Of a stretch of 64,000 nucleotides of DNA, positions 57,379 to 64,000 are shown piece after piece. Origin of the DNA: UBA995 sp035477115 (lineage in GTDB: Bacteria > Bacillota > Sulfobacillia > UBA995); contig DATIKW010000022.1 in assembly GCA_035477115.1 (NCBI GenBank), forward strand, positions 1 through 64,000, in the 5' to 3' direction. How positions within the stretch are numbered: position 1 is the first letter of the stretch; the number at the start of each line of letters is the position of its first letter. A model generated the notes under the pieces. It did no database searches. It had not been told where the DNA came from and saw nothing but the letters and a program-made list of their open reading frames with translations. The translations under genes and the position numbers were made by a program.

Positions 57379-59100
57379 TCAATCCAGGAGCTGGGACCCC
57401 TGCACTTTGGCCCAGGTGTCGCGCAAGCTGACGATGCGATTGAAGACGAGGCGGCCTTCCCGGCAGTCCACCGGATCGGCGTGGAAGTATGCCTGGCGAA
57501 GGAACTGGTAGCGACTGCCGGGGGCTGCCTGGGCCAGGGACGGTTCCACCCGGCAGGCCGTGAGCACTTCCAGCGAATGAGGATTCAGACTGGCCGTGAA
57601 GTCCTTTCCTTCCGGGACTGCCTCCGGGCTGGCAGCGAGGAAGAGGTTGTCGTACAGGCGGACGGTAGCGGATACGGCATGCCGGGCGGATACCCAGTGA
57701 ATCGTCGCCTTGACCTTGCGCCCGGCGCTCGGCTCTCCGCTCCGGCTCGCCGGGTCGAACGTGCAGTGGAGTTCCCGGATTGCGCCGGTAACCTCATCTT
57801 TTACCACCGCCTCGCACCGCATGATGTAGGCGCCCTTCAAGCGGACTTCCCGTCCGGGCGCCAGCCGGTGGAACTTGCCGGGCGGTTCTTCCCGGAAATC
57901 GTCCTGCTCGATATGAAGCTCCCGGCAAAAAGGCACCCGGCGAGTGCCTGCCGCGGGGTCTTCGGGGTTGTTCTCGACCTCCATCCACTCGACCTGGTCT
58001 TGAGGGTAGTTGATGACGGTGACTTTCAGCGGCCGCAGTACCGCCATCGCCCGGGGCGTACGGCGGTTCAGGTCCTCCCGCGCACAGTGCTCCAGGAAGG
58101 CCAGGTCCACGACGCTGTCACTCCTGGCCACCCCGATCTGCTCGCAGAAGGAACGAATGGCTTCCGGCGGGTACCCGCGGCGGCGCAGCCCCGCAATGGT
58201 GGGCAGGCGGGGGTCGTCCCACCCGTTCACGTGTCCGCCCTCGACCAGGCGGCGCAGCTTGCGCTTGCTCATCACCGTGTGACTCGTGTTCAGCCGGGCG
58301 AACTCGATCTGCCGGGGCCGGCCATGGACGCCCGATATAGCCCGGCACTCGACACTATCCAGCACCCAGTCGTACAGCGGCCGGTGGTCGGCATACTCCA
58401 GCGTGCACACGGAGTGGGTGATGCCCTCCAGCGCGTCGCACAGGGGGTGGGCGTAGTCGTACATGGGGTAGATGCACCAGCGATTCCCGGTGCGGTGGTG
58501 CGGGGCGTAAAGGATGCGGTAGAGCACCGGGTCGCGCAAGTTGATGTTGGCCGAGGCCATATCGATCTTGGCCCGCAGCGTACGGGAGCCTTCCGGGAAC
58601 TCTCCCGCTCGCATACGCTCCAGCAACTCGAGGTTTTCCTTGACCGGACGGTTCCGGTAAGGACTATCCCGGCCCGGCTGGGTGAGAGTACCGCGATGAC
58701 CCCGCATTTCCTCCTGACTCAGGTCACAGACATAGGCCTTGCCCCTCTCGATCAGTTGCACCGCGAAAGCGTACATGGGCTCGAAGTAGTCCGAGGCGAA
58801 GAAGAGCCGGTCGCCCCAGTCCGCTCCCAGCCACTTCACGTCGTCGATGATCGACGCCACGAACTCCTCTTCCTCCGCCGCAGGATTCGTGTCGTCGAAG
58901 CGCAGGTTGAACAGGCCACCATTCCTCACCGCGAGCCCGTAGTTGAGGATCACGGCCTTGGCGTGGCCGATGTGTAGATATCCGTTGGGCTCCGGCGGGA
59001 AACGGGTATGCACCCGACCGCCGTTGAGCCCACTGGCGAGGTCCTGGTCGATGAGATCCTGGATGAAATTGGCCGGCGGGCGATGAACCTCGTCTGCCAT
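57379..59100 (-). CDS. glnS: Glutaminyl-tRNA synthetase
   Basis: A 573-residue class I aminoacyl-tRNA synthetase charging tRNA-Gln. Seen: HTRFPPEPNGYLHIGHAKAVILNYG (HIGH motif), RFDDTNPAAEEEEFV, CIYPMYDYAHPLCDALEGITHSVCTLEYADHRPLYDWVLD, and the second signature VMSKRKLRRLVEGG. The C-terminal anticodon-binding beta-barrels follow. ATG 59100 follows GGGGGAG. Many Firmicutes lack GlnRS and use GluRS plus GatCAB, so its presence is informative on lineage or transfer. The upstream 283-nt gap also holds the divergent efflux promoter. Confidence 0.96.
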   Translation of the reverse strand: MADEVHRPPANFIQDLIDQDLASGLNGGRVHTRFPPEPNGYLHIGHAKAVILNYGLAVRNGGLFNLRFDDTNPAAEEEEFVASIIDDVKWLGADWGDRLFFASDYFEPMYAFAVQLIERGKAYVCDLSQEEMRGHRGTLTQPGRDSPYRNRPVKENLELLERMRAGEFPEGSRTLRAKIDMASANINLRDPVLYRILYAPHHRTGNRWCIYPMYDYAHPLCDALEGITHSVCTLEYADHRPLYDWVLDSVECRAISGVHGRPRQIEFARLNTSHTVMSKRKLRRLVEGGHVNGWDDPRLPTIAGLRRRGYPPEAIRSFCEQIGVARSDSVVDLAFLEHCAREDLNRRTPRAMAVLRPLKVTVINYPQDQVEWMEVENNPEDPAAGTRRVPFCRELHIEQDDFREEPPGKFHRLAPGREVRLKGAYIMRCEAVVKDEVTGAIRELHCTFDPASRSGEPSAGRKVKATIHWVSARHAVSATVRLYDNLFLAASPEAVPEGKDFTASLNPHSLEVLTACRVEPSLAQAAPGSRYQFLRQAYFHADPVDCREGRLVFNRIVSLRDTWAKVQGSQLLD

Positions 59101-59240
59101 GGCGCAGGCTCCCCCTGATACGAAAATGTGGGCGCGGTCGCGGCCACTGTGACGGTCGCATCGTGGCCATCCTCGCGCCAACGACCATAGCCACGGACGT
59201 ACCACCGCAATTCTGCAGACCGGGCGGTCCATCCTGCTCC

Positions 59241-59252
59241 CGGTCATGACCG
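59241..59252. repeat. 12-bp perfect palindrome between glnS and the efflux operon
   Basis: CGGTCATGACCG is fully self-complementary and lies 72 nt upstream of the efflux promoter -35. It may be an operator for either divergent gene. A chance palindrome cannot be excluded. Confidence 0.35.
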
Positions 59253-59323
59253 CCTGGCAACTCCCGGCACCGCCGCTCCGAGAGCGTGAGGGCGTAATGG
59301 CAGCTACACATCGGGATCGGTGC

Positions 59324-59353
59324 TTGACACTCCCGGGATGCCCGACCTACAAT
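59324..59353 (+). promoter_or_regulatory. Near-consensus sigma-70 promoter of the MacAB-like efflux operon
   Basis: TTGACA (59324-59329), 18-nt spacer, TACAAT (59348-59353), then GGAGGAG (59370-59376) and the GTG start at 59384. This gives a short leader of roughly 25 nt. It matches the consensus at 11 of 12 positions. Confidence 0.8.
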
Positions 59354-59383
59354 GAGGTCGCGGTGCGATGGAGGAGATGGATC

Positions 59384-60631
59384 GTGACGGTACTGGCTCG
59401 CCGCCGCGTCCGGCTGGCGGCTTCCGGACTGGTCTTGGCCGTCCTGCTCGGCGGGGGAGCGGTGGCCGGAGTGGTGCGGCAACGAAGGGGAAATGAAGCA
59501 ACGCTGGTGACCGTCGAGGGCGTCGGTCGTTCGAGCGTCGAAGCAGTGGTGAGCGCTATGGGTACCCTTCGCCCGGGCAAGGAAGCCAGGGTTCGCGCAC
59601 CGATGAGCGGGACGATCGAGCAGATTCTGGCCAGCAGCGGTCAGAAGGTCCTCGCTGGCGACGTGCTGGTCCGCTACCAGCGGGACGCCCTCGAGGCCAG
59701 CCTGCGGGAGGCGGGGCTACGGGTGAGCGAGGCGCGCTCGCGGCTGGCGGGGCTCGAGCTTCAACTCCGGCTGGAAGATGCCATCTTCGCGCGGGAGCGG
59801 GAACAGTCCCAGGCAAGACTGCGCCAGGTCGGGATTGCCTACCAGGACGTGCAGGGATTGTCCCCCAACGACTCGCGACGAGTACAAGCCGCGGAGAATC
59901 TGACCCAGGCCGAGGCCGAGTATGAGCTGCTCAAACTCCGGCAGGAGGGACGGCGCGTCTTGCCGGAAGCTCTGGCCGCGGCCCGGGCTGCGCTGGTCGC
60001 GGCCGAGCGGGCGGAAGCGGCGGCTCAGGTGCAATTGGCGCGGGCAACGGTCGTCTCACCCATTGACGGCACCGTGTTGACCGTGGCGGTGGAGGCGGGG
60101 GCACCGGCTGCGAGCGGGGTCTTGCTGGCGACGGTGGCCGACCTCAGCCGACTCCGGGCGGAAGTGCGAGTGGACGAGCTGGATGTGGGGCGGGTGCACG
60201 TGGGGCAGTACGCCGCGGTCTATCCCGGCGCCTTCCTCGATGAGGGATTCCCGGGGACCGCGGAATCGGTCGCCCCGGTGGCGGAGCTTGAAGGGCGCGC
60301 AGCGCGCTTCCTGGTGACCATCCTCCTCGACAACCGGGAAGGGCGGCTGCGGCCGGGGATGACGGTCGACGCCCATCTGGTCGTGGAACGGGCGGATGAC
60401 GTGCTCAGCGTCCCCCTGCAGGCAGTGCTGGGGGAGGGAGAGCAGCAAGCGGTGCTGGTCGTTGCCGGAGGGGCTATCGAGCGCCGGCCCGTGCTGGGCG
60501 GAGTCCGCGGCAGCACCCGGGTGGAGATCCGTTCCGGCTTGGCCGAGGGCGAGTCGGTGGTGGTGGGACCGCTGCACCTGCTGGACCGGCTTGCCCCCGG
60601 AGACCGGGTTCGGGTGGCGGAGGGCCGGTGA
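59384..60631 (+). CDS. Membrane fusion protein of a MacA/HlyD-type efflux system
   Basis: A 415-residue periplasmic-adaptor-type protein with an N-terminal membrane anchor (about residues 12-32). It has a barrel-sandwich/lipoyl part (RVRAPMSGTIEQILASSGQKVLAGDVLVRYQ), a long alpha-helical hairpin (about residues 110-210, rich in Ala, Glu, Arg and Gln, e.g. VQAAENLTQAEAEYELLKL), the returning lipoyl half (ATVVSPIDGTVLTVAVEAGAPA), then beta-barrel and membrane-proximal domains. GTG 59384 follows GGAGGAG. A Gram-positive-like host without TolC would use it as an extracytoplasmic accessory of the transporter. The stop overlaps the ATPase gene. Confidence 0.92.
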   Translation: MTVLARRRVRLAASGLVLAVLLGGGAVAGVVRQRRGNEATLVTVEGVGRSSVEAVVSAMGTLRPGKEARVRAPMSGTIEQILASSGQKVLAGDVLVRYQRDALEASLREAGLRVSEARSRLAGLELQLRLEDAIFAREREQSQARLRQVGIAYQDVQGLSPNDSRRVQAAENLTQAEAEYELLKLRQEGRRVLPEALAAARAALVAAERAEAAAQVQLARATVVSPIDGTVLTVAVEAGAPAASGVLLATVADLSRLRAEVRVDELDVGRVHVGQYAAVYPGAFLDEGFPGTAESVAPVAELEGRAARFLVTILLDNREGRLRPGMTVDAHLVVERADDVLSVPLQAVLGEGEQQAVLVVAGGAIERRPVLGGVRGSTRVEIRSGLAEGESVVVGPLHLLDRLAPGDRVRVAEGR

Positions 60632-61326
60632 GCGCCCCGGCCCCCCTGTTGAGGTTGCGAGATGTGGGGAAGACCTATCCGGGCACTGTCCCCGTGGCCG
60701 CGCTCGCCGACATCCAACTCGAGGTGAGCCCGGGCGAGTTCGCGGCCGTGATGGGCCCGTCGGGGTCGGGGAAGTCCACCCTGTTGCACATCCTCGGCTG
60801 TCTCGACCGGCCAAGCCGGGGCGAGTATCACCTCGGCGGGCGGGCAGTCGGCTCCTTGGCCGACGCGGACCTGGCCGCCGTCCGCAACCGCCACATCGGG
60901 TTCGTCTTCCAGAGCTTTCACCTCTTGCCGCGGCTCACGGCGCTGGAAAACGTCGGCCAGCCCCTGATCTATGCCGGGGTAGGTCCGGCGGAGCGACGGC
61001 GGCGAGCGCTGGCGGTGCTGGAACAGGTGGGACTGGCGGCCCGGGTTCACCACCGGCCGCCGCAGCTCTCGGGTGGAGAACGGCAGCGGGTGGCCATCGC
61101 CCGCGCGATCATCAATCGGCCGGCCATCATCCTCGCCGACGAACCCACGGGCAACCTCGACAGCCGTTCGGGCGCCGAGGTGATGGACATGCTGTTCCGC
61201 CTGCACCGCGCAGGCACCACCGTGATCCTGGTCACGCACAATGCCGACCTTGCGCGGCTGGCCGGCCGCTTGATCCGGATGCATGACGGCCGGGTGGTCG
61301 AGGACACAGGGGGTGCTCGGCGATGA
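60628..61326 (+). CDS. ABC transporter ATP-binding protein, MacB/LolD type
   Basis: A 232-residue ATPase. Walker A GPSGSGKST (about residue 50), Q-loop in HIGFVFQSFHLLPRLTALENV, signature LSGGERQRVAIARAI, Walker B AIILADEPTGNLDS and H-loop VTHNADLA. These are the hallmarks of the MacB/LolD/FtsE branch that powers mechanotransmission rather than import. GTG 60628 overlaps the adaptor stop as GTGA; the end overlaps the permease by ATGA. Confidence 0.95.
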   Translation: MSAPAPLLRLRDVGKTYPGTVPVAALADIQLEVSPGEFAAVMGPSGSGKSTLLHILGCLDRPSRGEYHLGGRAVGSLADADLAAVRNRHIGFVFQSFHLLPRLTALENVGQPLIYAGVGPAERRRRALAVLEQVGLAARVHHRPPQLSGGERQRVAIARAIINRPAIILADEPTGNLDSRSGAEVMDMLFRLHRAGTTVILVTHNADLARLAGRLIRMHDGRVVEDTGGARR

Positions 61327-62516
61327 GGTTGGTGGAGGCGGGCCGCCTGGCCCTGGGAAGCCTTCGGGGTAACGCCCTCCGGTCCGGCCTCACCATGCTC
61401 GGCATCATCATCGGCACGGCGGCGGTCATAGCGGTTGTGGCCATCGGTCAGGGGGGGCAGGCGGCCGTCCTCGGGGAGATCCAGGGATTGGGTTCCGATC
61501 TCCTCTGGGTCTATCCCCGCCCACCCGATGAGGCCAATCCCTTCGCTCGCGCCCAGCGGCTGCACATCGATGACCTGGAAGCGATCGAGCGGCAAGCTCC
61601 TTCGGTCTTCGGGCTCACGCCCCAGATCGGCGTCAGTCTGCCCGTGCAGCGAGGGAGACTGGCCCGTTCCTCATCCGTCCACGGGGTGAGTCACGCCTTC
61701 CCCGGGGTGCGCAACATCCAGGTGGCGTACGGCCGGTGGTTCGGCCAGCACGAGGTAGCGGCCAACGCCCGGGTGGCCGTGCTCAGCCCCGTATTGGCGT
61801 CGGACCTGTTTCCCGCCCAGGACCCGATGGGCGAATCGGTCAGGATAGATGGCGTGACCTACCTGGTTGTCGGCGTGGTAGAACCGTTTCGCCGGGGCAT
61901 GTTCGGCGATGAATTCGGCGAGGCCAGCCTGTTTGTGCCCTACACTACGCTGCAGCGGCAGCGTGGCCGCACCGACATCGCCATGGTCTGGGTTAGGGCG
62001 GTCAGCGGCGATGCCGTGCCGGCGGCGGCGGCCGAGGTCCGACGCGTGCTCGCCGCCCGCCACGGTCCCGACCGCTTCGAGGTCGAAACTCTCGAACAGG
62101 TCCTCGAGGTGGTGCGTAACGTCACCGGGGTGCTCACCACCGTGATTGGCGGCATAGCGGCCGTCGCCCTCCTGGTGGGCGGGATCGGCATCATGAACGT
62201 GATGCTGGTGTCGGTGGTGGAACGCACCCGGGAAGTGGGATTGCGCAAGGCTATCGGCGCCCGCCGGACGGATATACTGCTGCAGTTCCTGGTGGAAGCA
62301 GTGCTCATGGCCATCACCGGCGGCCTGCTCGGCATAGCGGTCGGCGCCGGCCTGGTGGCTTTCGTGGGCCGGCTGGCCAACCTGCCCGCGCTCATCTCCC
62401 CCGGCTCGGTGACCCTGGCCATCGGCTTCTCAGCGCTGGTGGGCATCGTCTTCGGCGTGTATCCCGCGGCGCGCGCGGCCTCGCTCGACCCCATCGACGC
62501 GTTGCGCCATGAGTAG
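61323..62516 (+). CDS. MacB-type ABC transporter permease (FtsX-like)
   Basis: A 397-residue membrane protein with the MacB layout: one N-terminal helix (about residues 20-40, LTMLGIIIGTAAVIAVVAIG) preceded by the amphipathic start EAGRLALGSLRGNALRSG, a large extracytoplasmic MacB_PCD domain (about 45-240), then three C-terminal helices with GGIGIMNVMLVSVVERTREVGLRKAIGARR and PAARAASLDPIDALRHE. Complete and normal in length. With the adaptor and ATPase it forms an exporter for peptides, lipids or a macrolide-like compound. It ends 34 nt from a convergent ABC-2 gene. Confidence 0.95.
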   Translation: MRLVEAGRLALGSLRGNALRSGLTMLGIIIGTAAVIAVVAIGQGGQAAVLGEIQGLGSDLLWVYPRPPDEANPFARAQRLHIDDLEAIERQAPSVFGLTPQIGVSLPVQRGRLARSSSVHGVSHAFPGVRNIQVAYGRWFGQHEVAANARVAVLSPVLASDLFPAQDPMGESVRIDGVTYLVVGVVEPFRRGMFGDEFGEASLFVPYTTLQRQRGRTDIAMVWVRAVSGDAVPAAAAEVRRVLAARHGPDRFEVETLEQVLEVVRNVTGVLTTVIGGIAAVALLVGGIGIMNVMLVSVVERTREVGLRKAIGARRTDILLQFLVEAVLMAITGGLLGIAVGAGLVAFVGRLANLPALISPGSVTLAIGFSALVGIVFGVYPAARAASLDPIDALRHE

Positions 62517-62550
62517 CGGGCCCGGGGCCGCCGGGAGACTGCCCGATCCG

Positions 62551-63363
62551 TCAAGTACCCAGGTCGCGTTGGACGAAGCGGGCGAGTCCGGGTGCCGCCA
62601 CCAGTAGACCAAGACTCAGCAAGATCAGTAAGGGCGCCGCCCGCAGGCCGTGTTCCAGCGGCCCATAGCCCACCCCGTGGTAGAAGGGGGAAAGGTCCTC
62701 GAGACCTCTCAGCCGCTCGGCCAGCGGCACCAGCGCATTCCACAGGTAGCTGATGCCCGCCAGGCCCGTGCTCAGACCTACCGCCAGGCCCGGCCTCCCG
62801 AAGGCAGCCCCGGCGGCCAAGGCGACCGCGCCGAACAGGAGGGCCAGCGTCCACACGCTGAGGCAGGCGGCGGCCAGCTTCCCAGGGTGAAGATCCATGC
62901 CCACCTGCACGGCGCCAATCCATGTGCCCAGGAACAGGGAGGCCGTGCTGGCAATGAGCGCGAACTTGAGCGCGCCCAGCTTGGCCAGGAAGAAATCGGC
63001 GCGGGCTATGGGCTGGGCCATGACCTGCTCGAGGGTGCGCCGTTCCTCCTCGCCGGCCACCGCATGGGCGCCCAGGTAGACTGCCTGGAGGATGAGGACC
63101 CAGGGTACGAGGAACGCGAACAGGTTGGCGAAGAGATAGCCGGCAGGGGTGCCCAGATCAATCCCCCCAGCTATACCAAATAGCCCCATCAACTCGGGCG
63201 GGAGGTTCCGCAGCAGTCGCTCGAAATCGGCCATGCCCGCCTTCACTGCGGGGAAGAAGAGCACCGTCACATACGCCGTCGCGGCGAGGCCCACGGCGTA
63301 TCCCAGGATGCCGTTCCGGGCGAAGCGCAGCGTCTGGAAGAAGACCGCCAGCATCGAGTTCAC
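62551..63363 (-). CDS. ABC-2-type transporter permease
   Basis: A 270-residue integral membrane protein with six hydrophobic segments: an initial one near 18-38, later ones around residues 85-105, 130-150, 165-185, 190-210 and 240-260. The cytoplasmic stretch HAVAGEEERRTLEQVMAQPIARADFFLAKL, with its conserved EE..RT.E, is typical of ABC-2 exporters. The GTG at 63363 overlaps the ATPase stop as GTGA. The pair exports an unknown substrate, possibly an antibiotic or lipid. Confidence 0.9.
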   Translation of the reverse strand: MNSMLAVFFQTLRFARNGILGYAVGLAATAYVTVLFFPAVKAGMADFERLLRNLPPELMGLFGIAGGIDLGTPAGYLFANLFAFLVPWVLILQAVYLGAHAVAGEEERRTLEQVMAQPIARADFFLAKLGALKFALIASTASLFLGTWIGAVQVGMDLHPGKLAAACLSVWTLALLFGAVALAAGAAFGRPGLAVGLSTGLAGISYLWNALVPLAERLRGLEDLSPFYHGVGYGPLEHGLRAAPLLILLSLGLLVAAPGLARFVQRDLGT

Positions 63364-64000
63364 GGCTGTGCACCCCCGTATAGGGCCATGAAGACTTCCT
63401 CCAGCTCAGGCTCTTCCACTACCAGGTCTTCCAGGCGATACTGAGCCAGCCTCCGGATCAACTGGTCCGGCGAGCCCTGCAGCATGGCGGTCAGGACATT
63501 TCCGTCCAGCTGTATGCCGCTGATCCCGGCGAGGTCGGCGAAGCCGGCGGGAGGAGGATTGGCGAAACGGGCCCGTACTCGGCGAAGGGCTCGTCCGCGC
63601 AGGTCGGCGATGGTCTCGACCGCTGCCAGTTTCCCCTCGCGGACGATGGCGACCCGGTCGCACAGGGCCTCCACTTCTTGCATGATGTGCGAGGAGAGGA
63701 ACACGGTGGCCCCGTTCGCCGCCGTCTCCCGGATCAGTTGCCGGAACTCCTGTTGTAACAGGGGATCGAGTCCCGAGGTGGGCTCATCGAGGATCAGGAG
63801 TTCGGGCCGGTGCATGAATGCCTGCACCAGCGACAGCTTCTGCTTGTTCCCTCGGGACAGGGTGCGGATGGGTCGGGATAGGTCCAATGCGAACCGGTCG
63901 GCGAGGGCGCGGACCCGGCTCCAGTCCACGCCGCCGCGCAAGGCCGCCAGGTAACGGAGCTGGTCGCCGCCCCTCAGATTCCCGTAATGCTCGACGTCCC
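63360..64000 (-). CDS. ABC transporter ATP-binding protein, 5' part beyond the window
   Basis: The frame remains open to the last base of the window, so the gene starts upstream of position 64000 on the minus strand. The visible part begins DVEHYGNLRGGDQLRYLAAL, with the signature LSRGNKQKLSLVQAFMHRP, Walker B LLILDEPTSGLDP, H-loop FLSSHIMQE and the C-terminal extension usual in ABC-2 ATPases. Walker A is not in the window. It is coupled to the ABC-2 permease by a 4-nt overlap. Confidence 0.92.
   Translation of the reverse strand, partial: DVEHYGNLRGGDQLRYLAALRGGVDWSRVRALADRFALDLSRPIRTLSRGNKQKLSLVQAFMHRPELLILDEPTSGLDPLLQQEFRQLIRETAANGATVFLSSHIMQEVEALCDRVAIVREGKLAAVETIADLRGRALRRVRARFANPPPAGFADLAGISGIQLDGNVLTAMLQGSPDQLIRRLAQYRLEDLVVEEPELEEVFMALYGGAQP

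Noticed and set aside
59101..59283. A GGTGGTAC stretch upstream of glnS on the minus strand, resembling the T-box core
   Set aside because: The flanking bases do not match the T-box consensus, no stem I specifier or terminator fits, and the leader would overlap the divergent promoter.
62517..62550. CGGGC/GCCCG arms between the MacB permease and the ABC-2 permease genes as a terminator
   Set aside because: The arms are only 5 bp, with no T-tract on either strand.

Overview
This is a GC-rich bacterial chromosome segment, very densely packed. Many genes overlap by 4 nt (ATGA/GTGA/TTGA) and convergent neighbours touch or overlap. Strong GGAGG-type ribosome binding sites, frequent TTG and GTG starts, several secreted proteins with copper-amine-oxidase-type stalk domains, two tungsten/molybdenum aldehyde ferredoxin oxidoreductases and a widespread anaerobe-type ferredoxin protein suggest an anaerobic, possibly thermophilic, deep-branching high-GC Firmicutes-like organism. 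The lineage is an inference only. I saw no rRNA, tRNA or CRISPR array.

Layout. 1-8.0 kb: what looks like the end of an insertion element cuts an oligopeptide-type binding protein gene. Its two permeases follow, then a structured leader, a pair of PIG-L-fold proteins that have lost the zinc ligands, and a second complete binding protein plus two permeases. No ATPase for either system lies in the window. 8.1-9.7 kb: a CsoR-type regulator and glyA.

9.7-25.8 kb: a divergent sugar or sugar-acid locus. Leftward: a GntR/HutC regulator, a ribose-type ABC transporter and an SDR dehydrogenase. Rightward: a sugar 3-epimerase-like protein, a tungsten-type aldehyde oxidoreductase with its MoaD-like partner, three dehydrogenases, an FGGY kinase, a cupin phosphoglucose isomerase, KDPG aldolase and an MFS transporter. 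Both arms have near-consensus promoters, with an 11-bp shared motif just downstream of each.

25.8-32.7 kb: a DinB-fold protein, two tandem paralogous lipoproteins and a Ca2+-type P-ATPase. 32.7-43 kb: a little-known catabolic island made of a PucR regulator, DUF1177, an OPT-family transporter, two Asp/Glu racemase-family proteins, DUF917, AroM, an M29 aminopeptidase-like protein, its NicX-like relative and a DUF4282 membrane protein. 43-45.5 kb: two of the three AmmeMemoRadiSam components and a decayed toxin-antitoxin pair. 45.6-47.1 kb: a stalk-domain serine protease. 47.6-52.4 kb: a second aldehyde oxidoreductase module (saccharopine-dehydrogenase-like, MoaD-like, iron alcohol dehydrogenase, SCP2, AOR).

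52.4-64 kb: a stalk-domain transglutaminase, an anchored unknown protein, a metallo-beta-lactamase-fold hydrolase, a canonical PIG-L deacetylase, a ferredoxin-like protein behind an Fnr/Dnr-type box, glnS, a MacAB-like efflux operon and an ABC-2 exporter that runs off the window end.

The best candidates for undescribed biology are the OPT/DUF1177/DUF917/AroM island, the AOR-containing sugar locus, and the ligand-less PIG-L pair inside a peptide transporter operon.
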